From: Verrucomicrobiia bacterium Tous-C4TDCM
GTDB lineage: Bacteria; Verrucomicrobiota; Verrucomicrobiia; Verrucomicrobiales; Akkermansiaceae
Assembly: GCA_002304315.1 (NCBI GenBank)
Contig: NEUO01000011.1
Coordinates: forward strand, 1 to 41,672
Direction of reading: 5' to 3'
DNA: 41,672 nt
Shown one piece after another: positions 26,055-34,522 of this stretch. Within the stretch, counting starts at the first letter, position 1. Each line of letters begins with the position of its first letter. The translations under genes and the position numbers were made by a program. The notes below the pieces were generated by a model. That model saw only the letters and a list, made by a program, of their open reading frames with translations. It was not told where the DNA came from and searched no databases.

Positions 26055-26311
26055 GCTGGAGCAAAACCGAAAAAATATTTTTATTTAACCTAAATTAATC
26101 CTTCTCAACCCGAGATTATTTGGAATTGTCCTATATGTGCACTGGCGCTTCGGCCCGATGGCACACCAACGAATTATTCCGAAAGGTCAATGACTCGATT
26201 CTGAATCCGGGGGGATTTCGTTCGAGACTACTTTCAAGAAGGTTTGCTGGTTTAGAAAGGGTGCGAATTGTGACTCCGGGGGGATTTGCGATTCGCGCCC
26301 TTCTTTTTTGC
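26055..26311 (+). promoter_or_regulatory. AT-rich leader of nadE with two G-loop hairpins and a terminator-like hairpin
   Basis: This is the window's clearest AT-rich island (26055-26125, with AAAAATATTTTT and TTTAACCTAAATTAATCC), a likely promoter or UP-type region. It is followed by two hairpins. Hairpin 1 (26194-26226) has CTCGA/TCGAG and GAATCC/GGATTT stems closing a GGGG loop. Hairpin 2 (26259-26300) has GGGTGCGAAT/ATTCGCGCCC closing the same CCGGGGGGATTT segment, and is followed by TTCTTTTTTG, as in an intrinsic terminator. The stretch ends 77 bases before nadE. It could be an attenuator or riboswitch-like leader, or a separate small RNA with its own terminator. Confidence 0.4.
26259..26310 (+). 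terminator. Terminator-like hairpin upstream of nadE
   Basis: A 10-bp stem (GGGTGCGAAT 26259-26268 with ATTCGCGCCC 26291-26300, one G-U pair) is followed by TTCTTTTTTG. It reads on the plus strand towards nadE. The downstream arm (GATTCGCG, 26290-26297) can also pair with CGCGAATC at 26313-26320, giving a competing hairpin across the T-run. Confidence 0.55.
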
Positions 26312-26387
26312 CCGCGAATCCGGACTTCGGGAGATCTCTCGTGCTTGCCCTTTTCCTAGTCCGCTCCCCGTGCTTCTTTCGCGGCGC

Positions 26388-28028
26388 ATGAAGGTAGGCA
26401 TCGCGCAGATCAACGGAGTGATCGGGGACTTCCCCGGCAATGCGAAGCGCCTGCTCCAGGCCTACCGCGAATGCCTGGAACAAGGCGCCGACCTCGTCAT
26501 CACCCCGGAACTCTCGCTTGCCGGCTATCCGCCACGCGACCTGGTCTTCAAGTCGCAGTTCGTCCCGAAATGCCTGCAAGCGCTCGATTACCTCGCCGGC
26601 GAGATCAAGGAAGTGCCGCTGCTGGTCGGCTACGTCGATCACCACGAGCGCGAACGCCCCGGCAAACCGTTCCGCAATGCCGCCGCCTTCCTCCACCACG
26701 GCAGCATCGTCGCCAAGGTCTGGAAAACCCTGCTCCCGACCTACGATGTCTTCGACGAGCGCCGCTACTTCGAGCCCGGCGAATCCTGCGAACCGATCCT
26801 CTGGAACGGCCTCCGCCTCGGCGTGACGATCTGCGAGGACATCTGGCCCGAGGAATACCTCCAGCGCCCGCTTTACGACCGCGACCCGGTCCAGGAACTC
26901 TGCGCACAGGGCATCGATGTCCTCCTCAATCTCTCCGCCTCCCCCTTCCACCTCGGCAAGCCGGAGACCCGTCGCGAAATGATGGCCGGAATCGCGAAAG
27001 AGGCCGGCGTCCCGTTGGTCTACGCCAACGCGGTCGGCGGCCAGGACCAGCTTGTCTTCGACGGCCACTCGCTCGTCGCCTCGCCCGACGGCCGGATCGC
27101 GGTGCAAATGGCCGGCTTCGCGGAAGGCTGCCTGACCGTCGATCTCGATGCCTTGCCGCCCGGTGAAGCCCCGCTGCCTCAACCCGTTGCCGCCGGGCAA
27201 CTCCACGACGCGCTGGTCCTCGGCCTCCGCGACTACGTCCGGAAGTGCGGCTTCCGCAGCGTCTGCCTCGGCCTCAGCGGCGGCATCGACTCCGCCCTGA
27301 CCGCCGTCCTCGCCGCCGAGGCCTTGGGCGCGGAAAATGTCCACGGACTCACCATGCCCAGCCCGTTTTCCTCCGGCGGCAGTGTCGATGACTCCGTGGC
27401 GCTCGCCAAAAACCTGGGCATCCGCTGCGACACGGTCCCGATCGCCGGGACCTTCGCCTCCGTCAAAACCGCCATGTCCCCGCTCTTCGCCGGGACAAGA
27501 GAAGACGTCACCGAAGAGAACATGCAGGCCCGGATCCGCGGGCTCTACCTGATGGCACTCTCCAACAAGTTCGGCCAACTCCTGCTGACCACCGGCAACA
27601 AAAGTGAACTCGCGGTCGGCTACTGCACCATCTACGGCGACATGTGCGGCGGGCTGGCGGTGATTTCCGACCTGCCGAAAATGCGCGTTTACGAGCTGTC
27701 CCGCTGGATCAACCGCGACCGCGAGATCATCCCGTGGAACACCATCGACAAGCCGCCGAGCGCCGAACTGCGGCCCGACCAAAAGGACCAAGACACCTTG
27801 CCAGCCTACGAAATTCTCGACGCTATCTTGGAACTCTACGTCGAGCAGCACCTGTCGGCCGAGGAAATCGTCGCCCAAGGCCATGAGGAGCATCTGGTCC
27901 GCTGGATCCAGCGGCGGGTCGATCTGAACGAATGGAAACGTCAGCAAGCGGCTCCCGGCCTCAGGGTGACTTCGAAAGCCTTCGGCGTGGGTCGCCGGAT
28001 GCCCATCGTGCAAGGGTTTGCGGGCTGA
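26388..28028 (+). CDS. nadE: Glutamine-dependent NAD+ synthetase
   Basis: Last step of NAD synthesis: amidation of nicotinate adenine dinucleotide using ammonia from glutamine. The 546-residue two-domain form is present. The N-terminal nitrilase-type glutaminase has its Glu41 (ITPELSLAGYPP), Lys (VWKTLLPTYDVFDERRYF) and Cys (GVTICEDIWPE) triad. The C-terminal synthetase has the pyrophosphate loop LGLSGGIDSALTAVLAAEAL and LLTTGNKSELAVGYCTIYGD. Start MKVGIAQINGVIGDFPGN is the normal family start. The gene lies behind a 357-base structured leader, unusual for this tightly packed window. Confidence 0.97.
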   Translation: MKVGIAQINGVIGDFPGNAKRLLQAYRECLEQGADLVITPELSLAGYPPRDLVFKSQFVPKCLQALDYLAGEIKEVPLLVGYVDHHERERPGKPFRNAAAFLHHGSIVAKVWKTLLPTYDVFDERRYFEPGESCEPILWNGLRLGVTICEDIWPEEYLQRPLYDRDPVQELCAQGIDVLLNLSASPFHLGKPETRREMMAGIAKEAGVPLVYANAVGGQDQLVFDGHSLVASPDGRIAVQMAGFAEGCLTVDLDALPPGEAPLPQPVAAGQLHDALVLGLRDYVRKCGFRSVCLGLSGGIDSALTAVLAAEALGAENVHGLTMPSPFSSGGSVDDSVALAKNLGIRCDTVPIAGTFASVKTAMSPLFAGTREDVTEENMQARIRGLYLMALSNKFGQLLLTTGNKSELAVGYCTIYGDMCGGLAVISDLPKMRVYELSRWINRDREIIPWNTIDKPPSAELRPDQKDQDTLPAYEILDAILELYVEQHLSAEEIVAQGHEEHLVRWIQRRVDLNEWKRQQAAPGLRVTSKAFGVGRRMPIVQGFAG

Positions 28029-28100
28029 ACCCCGACTGTTAGGAGATTTCCGGAAAGCGCCCTTCCCCCCGCGTCTCCCGACTGCTACAGCGCTCCCGGC

Positions 28101-30110
28101 ATGACTTTGGAAGAGGCTCGGCAAATACTCGGACTGTCCGCGGATGAAAATCCGACGGAACATTTCGAGGAATTTACCGCCGCGCGCAACCGGATCGCCG
28201 ACCTGGTGCGCACCGCGCCGAATGAAACCATCGCCCTCCGCTATCAGGACGGCTTGGTCGAGTTCGAGCGCGCCCTCGCCGCCCTGCGCGAGGAAATGGA
28301 GAAGGAGGACCCTGAGGTCGCCAAGCGCCGGGAGTGGATGACCGCCGCCCGCGGATCCGATGCTCTGGCCGAGCCCGTCGCCAGTCCGGCGGAAGCAAGT
28401 CCTCCTCCCCCCGGTCCCGCCGCGGACCGCGAGAGAAAGCCGTCGGAAACCGAAGAGCTTTTTCCCGAAGCCAACCCGCGAAACGGAGCCCGGATTTTCT
28501 CAGTTCTGCTGATCCTGCTGGCCGCCACCGGCGGCGGCGGGGCGCTGTGGTTCAAGGTGAAGGAACACCAGAAGTTCCAGCTTCAAGAGCGGCTGACCTT
28601 CCTCGAACGCCTCGGCGCGAAGATGATCGATGCCCGCCAGTGGCCGGAAGCCGACCTCGCCTACGCCGAGATCGAACAACTCAAGCCCGGCGCGAACAGC
28701 GCCAAAATCGGCCGCCGCAGCATTGAGGCCGGCATGGAAGAAGAGCGCCGCCAATTCGTCGGCTACTGGTCTGGCGAAGCGATCGCCGCCTTCGAACTCG
28801 GCCGCACCGACGACGCCGCGAATGCCGCTCGCAAGGTGCTGGAGAAGTATCCCGGCGAAACCGAGATCGTCGAACTGCTGAAAAGGATCGAACAAGCCCG
28901 TAGCACCCAGGCCCGCGAGGCGATGGTCGCCACCACCAGCGCGGCGATTCTCAAGCGCCGCTGGGACGAGGCTGAGAACCGCGCGAAGGAACTCGTCAAG
29001 GCCTTCCCCGGCGACCCTGAAGGCAACGTGCTCCTCACCGAGATCCGCGCTGGCCGCGAGAAGGAACTCCGCGACCGGAACCGCGCTCACGAGCTCTTCT
29101 CCGCGGCAAAAGTCCGCGACCAAGGGCAATTCGACCGCGACGCCCTGGAATGGCTGCGCGAGGCCGTGGCCCTGGCTCCGGAAGACCCCGATATTGCAGC
29201 GCTTTTCCAGAAAATGGCGTCCTACACCCGGACGCTGGAAGTTCCCCGCGACTTCCCGACCCTCGCCGAAGCCGTCGCCGCCTCCCGCGACCGCGATCGC
29301 ATCGTGATCGCTGAAGGCACCTGGGACGGGCCGGTGATCATCGACAAAGCGATCACCCTCGAAGGAGCCGGCCGCGACAAGACCATCGTCGAAGTCGATG
29401 CCGCCCTCAGCGCCGCCGCCACCTTCGGCCGCCACGCCGGCGGGGCACGGGTCAGCGGGATCACCTTCCGCCACCGCGGCTTCGATGCCGGGCCGAACCG
29501 CTTCTCCGCCTTGCTCGTCCGCGGCGCGGAAATCACCATGAGCGACTGCCGGGTGGCCGACTCCGCCGGCCACGGGCTCGCCGTGCTGGAAGCCGGCCGC
29601 ATGGTCGCGACCCGCTGCCTGTTTGAGAACAACGGCTGGGACGGCGTGGCGGTCCGCGGGCCCGGCAGCCGCATCGAATTCACCGAGTGCGAATCGACCG
29701 GCAACTTCGGCCACGGCTACGACATCTGGGACGGCGGATCGGCCGCCATCCACGGCAGCATCGCCCGCGACAACAGCGGCAACGGCATCCTCGTCGACAC
29801 CACCGCGGAAAACGTCGTGCTCGGCGAGAACGACCTGCGCGGCAACCGCGAATACGGCATCGTGGCCTCCGCCGCCGGCTCGGGCCGCATCCACGGCAAC
29901 CGCTGCCGGGAAAACCTGCTCGGCGGCATGGCGGTCCGCTTCGCCGCCGCACGGCTGGCTTTCGAGACCAATGTGCTCGAAAAGAACCTCGGCCCCGGCC
30001 TCGCGCTGGAGCAGGGATTGGACAGCGCCGCCTTCACCAGCAACCGGGCCGATGGCAACGAGGGCGGTAAGAACACGGTCCTCAACGCCGACTTTTCGAG
30101 CGGCGAGTGA
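28101..30110 (+). CDS. Membrane-anchored protein: J-like N-terminus, TPR-like helices, beta-helix
   Basis: Architecture of the 669 residues: a cytoplasmic N-terminal helical domain (MTLEEARQILGLSADENPTE), reminiscent of a J-domain but without the HPD motif; a Pro-rich linker (about 88-127); one membrane helix (about 131-151, FSVLLILLAATGGGGALW); a TPR-like helical part (about 160-370); and a right-handed parallel beta-helix of pectate-lyase type (about 385-660). The beta-helix has repeats such as GWDGVAVRGPGSRIEFTECE and GNGILVDTTAENVVLGENDL. Beta-helix domains of this sort bind or cut polysaccharide. No catalytic residues are evident. It lies between nadE and purC on the same strand. Confidence 0.75.
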   Translation: MTLEEARQILGLSADENPTEHFEEFTAARNRIADLVRTAPNETIALRYQDGLVEFERALAALREEMEKEDPEVAKRREWMTAARGSDALAEPVASPAEASPPPPGPAADRERKPSETEELFPEANPRNGARIFSVLLILLAATGGGGALWFKVKEHQKFQLQERLTFLERLGAKMIDARQWPEADLAYAEIEQLKPGANSAKIGRRSIEAGMEEERRQFVGYWSGEAIAAFELGRTDDAANAARKVLEKYPGETEIVELLKRIEQARSTQAREAMVATTSAAILKRRWDEAENRAKELVKAFPGDPEGNVLLTEIRAGREKELRDRNRAHELFSAAKVRDQGQFDRDALEWLREAVALAPEDPDIAALFQKMASYTRTLEVPRDFPTLAEAVAASRDRDRIVIAEGTWDGPVIIDKAITLEGAGRDKTIVEVDAALSAAATFGRHAGGARVSGITFRHRGFDAGPNRFSALLVRGAEITMSDCRVADSAGHGLAVLEAGRMVATRCLFENNGWDGVAVRGPGSRIEFTECESTGNFGHGYDIWDGGSAAIHGSIARDNSGNGILVDTTAENVVLGENDLRGNREYGIVASAAGSGRIHGNRCRENLLGGMAVRFAAARLAFETNVLEKNLGPGLALEQGLDSAAFTSNRADGNEGGKNTVLNADFSSGE

Positions 30111-30154
30111 GACCGCCGCTTGACCCCCGGGCGGCGGCTACCTACCTCTCGCCC

Positions 30155-30871
30155 ATGGAACCGCTCTACGAGGGAAAAGCGAAGCGACTGTGGGCCACCG
30201 CCGACCCGAACGTGCTCCGCATGGAGTTCAAGAATGACGCCACCGCCTTCAACGGCGAAAAGAAGGCGCAGTTCGAGGACAAGGGCCGCCTCAACAACGC
30301 GATCAGCACCCTGATCTACGGCTTCCTCGAAAAAGAAGGCGTGCCGACCCACTTCGTCCGCCAGCTCGACGACACCAACGTGGAAGTGCGCAAGGTCGAC
30401 ATCCTGATGGTCGAGGTGATCATCCGCAACCTCGCCGCCGGCAGCTTCTGCAAGCGCACCGGCGTGGAAGAAGGCCACGTTTTCTCGCAGCCGATCATCG
30501 AGTTCTGCATCAAGAGCGACGAGCTCGGCGACCCGCTGATCAACGACGACTATATCCGCGAGCTCAAGCTGGCCACCGTGGCAGAGCTCGCCTTCCTCCG
30601 CGAATCCGCGCTCAAGGTGAACGCCATCCTCGGCAAGTTCTTCGCCGCGTGCGGGCTCAAGCTGGTCGACTTCAAACTCGAGTTCGGCCGCCTGGCGACC
30701 GATCCGTCGACCGTCGTCCTCGCCGACGAGATCAGCCCCGACGGCTGCCGCCTGTGGGACCTCAAGACCGGCGAGAAGATGGACAAGGACCGCTTCCGCC
30801 GCGACCTCGGCGGGGTGATGGAAGCCTATGCCGAAGTGCTCGAGCGGGTGAAGCTGGCGACGGCGGGCTGA
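30155..30871 (+). CDS. purC: Phosphoribosylaminoimidazole-succinocarboxamide synthase (SAICAR synthetase)
   Basis: Joins CAIR and aspartate with ATP in purine synthesis. The 238-residue product begins MEPLYEGKAKRLWATADPNV with the ATP-binding YEGKAK motif. It has FKNDATAFNGEKKAQFEDKG, the substrate-binding EVIIRNLAAGSFCKRTGVEE, and the acidic ending LADEISPDGCRLWDLKTGEK. An in-frame ATG 16 codons upstream is rejected, as it would overlap the previous gene's stop. It is 44 bases downstream of the beta-helix gene. Confidence 0.97.
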   Translation: MEPLYEGKAKRLWATADPNVLRMEFKNDATAFNGEKKAQFEDKGRLNNAISTLIYGFLEKEGVPTHFVRQLDDTNVEVRKVDILMVEVIIRNLAAGSFCKRTGVEEGHVFSQPIIEFCIKSDELGDPLINDDYIRELKLATVAELAFLRESALKVNAILGKFFAACGLKLVDFKLEFGRLATDPSTVVLADEISPDGCRLWDLKTGEKMDKDRFRRDLGGVMEAYAEVLERVKLATAG

Positions 30872-30892
30872 TCACTTCCATCACCCGCCCCG

Positions 30893-31402
30893 ATGCAGGT
30901 TTTCGCAATCATCGGGCTGTCGGTCTTGGCCGCTATCACCTACGGGATCATTCACGACCAGATCACGGCGCGGATCTGCGTGGAGTATTTTACGATCGGA
31001 CACGCCCGTTTGATCGAGAGTGATTCCCCGACCATACTTGGCCTCTTCTGGGGAATCGTCGCGACCTGGTGGGTCGGCCTGCCTCTCGGCATGGGATTGG
31101 CCGTCGCAGCCCGGGCCGGTCATCGCCCTAAACTAACAGCTTCCGATTTGCTCCCGTCGCTGACCCGGCTTCTGCTAATCATGTTCGCGTCCGCCGCGCT
31201 GTCAGGGTTCATCGCATTTCTCACCTCCCGCTCTGGAGTATTCACGCTAGCCGAGCCCTTGGCATCCAAAGTCCCGAAGGATCGGCATATTGCCTTCCTC
31301 ACCTGCGGCTGGGCGCATTCCGCTTCCTATCTCGCTGGATTTCTCGGCGGTGTGACTTTGTGGATCAGAACTTGGAGGAAGCGTGGCCAAGTTCTGCCGT
31401 AG
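30893..31402 (+). CDS. Conserved four-helix membrane protein
   Basis: The 169-residue product has about four hydrophobic helices (near residues 3-20, 48-75, 90-112 and 140-160). Between the first two is the segment GIIHDQITARICVEYFTIGH. I recall this segment, with its invariant-looking HDQ and CVEYFTIGH, from uncharacterised membrane proteins of several phyla, but no function is known to me. It starts 21 bases after purC and ends five bases before the convergent protease gene. Confidence 0.7.
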   Translation: MQVFAIIGLSVLAAITYGIIHDQITARICVEYFTIGHARLIESDSPTILGLFWGIVATWWVGLPLGMGLAVAARAGHRPKLTASDLLPSLTRLLLIMFASAALSGFIAFLTSRSGVFTLAEPLASKVPKDRHIAFLTCGWAHSASYLAGFLGGVTLWIRTWRKRGQVLP

Positions 31403-31406
31403 CGAA

Positions 31407-32204
31407 CTACCACAGCCCGTATTTCCCATACGCCATCGCGAAGATCCCCATCAGCAAATTCGCCACCGCGTGCATCACCACGCAGGCCCCGAGGTTCTTG
31501 CTCCAGATGCACAGCAGGTAAGTCAGCGATCCGTAAACGAAGGCCCCGGCATAATCCACCGGCGCATGGGCGATCATAAAAAGCCCGGTCACCACCCCGA
31601 ACGACTTCCACGACGCCTCGCCGAAGGGCCGCTTCCAGTATTGCCCTTCCCAGTCGTTCACCAGCCGCATCATGAACGAGCGCCACAGGATTTCCTCGAC
31701 CAGCGCGACCACCACCACCGCACGGACGAAGCGCATCACCAGCGCCGCCCAGAACGCCGGCGTCCCGTCGCCGAAAGCCTCCGCCGGATTGAAGCCCTTC
31801 GTCCGGGCTTCCACCCCGAACCAGCGCCACCAACCGTCAGCCGTCAGCCCCAGCCGGTCGTGCAGCACCGTCGGCAGCAGCCAGAAGCCGATCCCCACCG
31901 CGCCGAACACCACCCCGACCGCCGACCATTTCAGCGACCAACGGAACTCGTAGTACTTCCACCATTTCACCAGCAGCCCGAGCGTCACCAGCGTCTGCAT
32001 CGGATAGACCCACTGCTCCGGCCAATGCCGCCACCACGGTGCGGCGGGATGTTCCCAGGTCAGGAAGGTCCCGAGGATCTGGAGCAGCAGCAAAAAGCCC
32101 ATGAACACGCCGAACGGCACGACCTGGGCCCGGATCCAGGCGTCCGCGTTCTCAACTCGGAATATCGAAGCAGGCGGGCGGTATGGGGAATCGTCCATGG
32201 TCAT
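31407..32204 (-). CDS. CAAX-type (CPBP) intramembrane protease, PEP-CTERM-associated type
   Basis: A 265-residue membrane protein with about eight hydrophobic helices. The glutamic-protease motif VVVALVEEILWRSFMMR has the paired Glu170-Glu171 and Arg, followed by LFMIAHAPVDYAGAFVYGSL and CVVMHAVANLLMGI with the conserved His residues. The ending AMAYGKYGLW matches the CAAX prenyl protease-related family (TIGR03008) that often accompanies exosortase/PEP-CTERM systems. No exosortase is in the window. Start is either 32204 or the second ATG at 32198. The first start codon overlaps the edge of the TGTAGCGG element. Confidence 0.85.
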   Translation of the reverse strand: MTMDDSPYRPPASIFRVENADAWIRAQVVPFGVFMGFLLLLQILGTFLTWEHPAAPWWRHWPEQWVYPMQTLVTLGLLVKWWKYYEFRWSLKWSAVGVVFGAVGIGFWLLPTVLHDRLGLTADGWWRWFGVEARTKGFNPAEAFGDGTPAFWAALVMRFVRAVVVVALVEEILWRSFMMRLVNDWEGQYWKRPFGEASWKSFGVVTGLFMIAHAPVDYAGAFVYGSLTYLLCIWSKNLGACVVMHAVANLLMGIFAMAYGKYGLW

Positions 32205-32334
32205 GTAGCGGCGCGTCTATGACCGCCGCACTTTGTAGATGCAGCACGTGCGAGCCGGTTTCATCCGATTGGGTTTCATGAGACCTTACCTTGCTTCTTT
32301 GACAACCCGCGGCGGTCGCAGACGCGCCGCTACA
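32204..32334. repeat. 131-bp TGTAGCGG palindromic element, copy 2
   Basis: Ends TGTAGCGGCGCGTCTATGAC and the complement of TGTAGCGGCGCGTCTGCGAC face each other over about 26 bp with two mismatches. It shares length and end sequence with the element at 16768-16897, but the interior differs. It fills the gap between the protease start (its T at 32204 is part of the ATG) and the aminotransferase stop, which lies eight bases beyond its right end. Confidence 0.78.
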
Positions 32335-32341
32335 CATGCTG

Positions 32342-33517
32342 CTAGAGCCTCCCGACGAAGCGCTCCATCTTGTCCATCGCCAGCTTCAGGTCATCGAAGC
32401 CGGTGGCATAGCAGCAGCGCAGGAAACCCTCGCCGGAAACCCCGAAGGCACTCCCCGGCACCGCGGCGACGCCTTCTTCCTCCAACAGGCGCATCGCGAA
32501 ATCCTTCGACGTGAGCCCGGTCGGCCGGATGTCCGGGAAGGTGTAGAAAGCCCCGCCCGGCGAGTGGCACCCGAGGCCCATCTGGTTGAGCCGCTTGACC
32601 AGGAAATCCCGGCGCTGGTGGTAGGCGTCGCGCATCTTGGCGACTTCCGGCGCGCCGTTCTCCAACGCCTCGATCGCCGCCATCTGGCTCATGATCGGCG
32701 CGCAAAGCATCGAGTACTGGTGGATCTTCATCATCGCCTCGGTGATCGGCTGCGGCGCGCAGGCATAGCCCAGGCGGAAGCCGGTCATCGCGAAGGCCTT
32801 CGAGAAGCCGTGCAGCAGCACACAGCGCTCCTTCATGCCGGGCAGCGAGGCGATCGAGACGTGCTCCTCGGTCGCATCATAGCGCAGCTCGCTGTAGATT
32901 TCGTCGGTCAGCACCATCAGGTCGTGCTCGATGCACAGCTTGGCGATGCCTTCCAGATCCTCGCGCGTGGCGGTCGCGCCGGTCGGGTTGGTCGGAAAAT
33001 TCAGCATCAGCACCCGGCTCTTCGGCGTGATGACCTTGGCCAGCTCCTCCGGCTTCAGCGAAAAGCCGTCCTGCTTCCGGGTGTGGACGCCGACCGGCAC
33101 GGCGTAGGCCATCGCGATGCTCGGCGAATACGACACGTAGCAGGGCTCGTGGTAGATCACCTCTTCGCCCGGATTGACCAAGGCGCGCAGGGCGATGTCG
33201 ATGGCCTCCGACACGCCGACGGTGACCAGCACCTCGGTCAGCGCGTCGTATTCGACGTGGAAGAAATCCGAAACGTAGCGGGCGATCGACTTCCGCAGCG
33301 CGGGCAGGCCGAGGTTGGACGTGTAGCTGGTGTGGCCCTTCTCCAAGGCATAGATGGCGGCTTCGCGAATGTGCCAGGGGGTCGTGAAGTCGGGCTCGCC
33401 GACGCCGAGGGAGATCACGCCCTCCCGGCCTTGGACGAGCTCGAAGAAATCGCGGATTCCCGAGCGGGGAATCGACGCGATCTGACGGGCGATTTTCTGC
33501 GAATAGTCCATATACAA
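32342..33517 (-). CDS. Class I/II PLP-dependent aminotransferase
   Basis: Transfers amino groups between amino and keto acids. The 391-residue product has the fold-type I layout: ISLGVGEPDFTTPWHI near the start, LMLNFPTNPTGATATREDLE, TDEIYSELRYD, the PLP-binding Lys240 in LLHGFSKAFAMTGFRLGYA, and the final Arg in FLRCCYATG. It resembles the AspC/alanine-type subgroup of broad specificity (MetC/PatA-like). The exact substrate cannot be read. Two start codons six bases apart (33517 and 33511) are both possible. Confidence 0.92.
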   Translation of the reverse strand: MYMDYSQKIARQIASIPRSGIRDFFELVQGREGVISLGVGEPDFTTPWHIREAAIYALEKGHTSYTSNLGLPALRKSIARYVSDFFHVEYDALTEVLVTVGVSEAIDIALRALVNPGEEVIYHEPCYVSYSPSIAMAYAVPVGVHTRKQDGFSLKPEELAKVITPKSRVLMLNFPTNPTGATATREDLEGIAKLCIEHDLMVLTDEIYSELRYDATEEHVSIASLPGMKERCVLLHGFSKAFAMTGFRLGYACAPQPITEAMMKIHQYSMLCAPIMSQMAAIEALENGAPEVAKMRDAYHQRRDFLVKRLNQMGLGCHSPGGAFYTFPDIRPTGLTSKDFAMRLLEEEGVAAVPGSAFGVSGEGFLRCCYATGFDDLKLAMDKMERFVGRL

Positions 33518-33826
33518 ACCCGGACCCTGCCGGGCCGGGCATTTCAGGGGGGAAAGTCCCCCGCGTCAACGGCGGGGAACGGATTCGCCGGTCCTCCCCC
33601 CGGGAGCGCCGGTCTGCGACCGGCAGAACGGTCCCCGGAAGCCCGCTGCCCATTCAAGCCAGCACCGCCACTGCGCGAACCGCCCGTCCTTCTGCGGGCC
33701 GGAGGCTCCGCGCACCCGGTGAGCCTCCGGCCCGAAGCCTTGTCCCTCCCTGCCTTCCTCCTTATGGGACTCCGCCCGCTTCCCCAGCGATTGACGAAAT
33801 CCCCCGCGAACGATTCCCTTCCCTCC
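33518..33826. other. Divergent gap with a copy of the composite repeat core
   Basis: This is the region between the aminotransferase and the TIGR02206-type gene. It holds the hairpin GGGAGCGCCGGTCTGCGACC (from 33602) and then a 95-base stretch ending in CTCCGCGCACCCGGT (33719). That stretch aligns with the right part of the composite repeat at 15515-15671, with changes such as CATTCAAGCC for CATTCCAGCC. Beyond it (33720-33826) I see nothing recognisable. The long frame crossing the area is not coding. Confidence 0.6.
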
Positions 33827-34522
33827 ATGCCGCCACCCTTCGTCCCCTTCACCACCATGCACGGCGGGGCGATCGTCGCGGGACTGGCCGGCGTCGCCGC
33901 TCTCGTCGTGCTCGGCCGCTCAGGCGAAAAGAACGAGCGCGTAGCACGCTTCATCCTGGCCTTCCTCTGCCTCGCGGCGTTCGGCTACTCGCAGGCCGCG
34001 TGGCAGACAATCGAAGGCGATCCGGACCTCGACAGCTCTCTGCCGCTTCATCTCTGCGACATTGCCGCCATCGTCGGCGGCTTCGCGCTGCTTACGAGGA
34101 AGCGCCTGCTGGCCACCCTGACCTATTTCTGGGGCCTCGCGGCGACCGTGCAGGCCCTGCTCACGCCGGCCATCACCATCGGCTTCCCCCACCCCGCGTT
34201 CGTCACCTTCTTCGTCCACCACTTCGCCATCGTCGGCGCGGCGATCTACCTGCCGGTGGTGCTCGGCTGGCGCTCCGACCGGCCGTGGTGGAAAGGCCCC
34301 CTCACCGCCCTGCTGTGGGGAAACCTCTACCTACTGCTCTCCATGGCCGTGAATGCCTGGCTCGGCACCAACTTCGGCTTCACCGCCCGCAAGCCGGTCA
34401 ACCCGAGCCTGCTCGACCACCTCGGCCCCTGGCCCATCTACCTGTTGTGGATGCAAGCCCTCGCCGCCTTGCTCTTCTCGCTTCTGGCCTTGCCGGTCCT
34501 CGCGCGAAAAAACAGGGATTGA
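33827..34522 (+). CDS. TIGR02206-family (YwaF-like) integral membrane protein
   Basis: The 231-residue product has about seven helices and the family landmarks: LPLHLCDIAAIVGGFALLTR, LTYFWGLAATVQALLTPAIT, FPHPAFVTFFVHHFAIVGAA, then NAWLGTNFGFTARKPVNPSL and LDHLGPWPIYLLWM. Function is unknown for the family. Its TGA stop overlaps the first two bases of a GAACCGCC repeat element. Start chosen at MPPPFVPFTTMH, the usual family start style. Confidence 0.88.
   Translation: MPPPFVPFTTMHGGAIVAGLAGVAALVVLGRSGEKNERVARFILAFLCLAAFGYSQAAWQTIEGDPDLDSSLPLHLCDIAAIVGGFALLTRKRLLATLTYFWGLAATVQALLTPAITIGFPHPAFVTFFVHHFAIVGAAIYLPVVLGWRSDRPWWKGPLTALLWGNLYLLLSMAVNAWLGTNFGFTARKPVNPSLLDHLGPWPIYLLWMQALAALLFSLLALPVLARKNRD

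Noticed and set aside
26187-28163. A 658-codon minus frame across nadE and its leader
   Set aside because: It is antisense to nadE, with no domain. The repeated peptide pieces at its end only reflect the duplicated CCGGGGGGATTT DNA segment.
32336-34522. A 728-codon plus frame ending in the TIGR02206-type protein
   Set aside because: The first 497 codons are antisense to the aminotransferase and cross repeats; the real start is near 33827.
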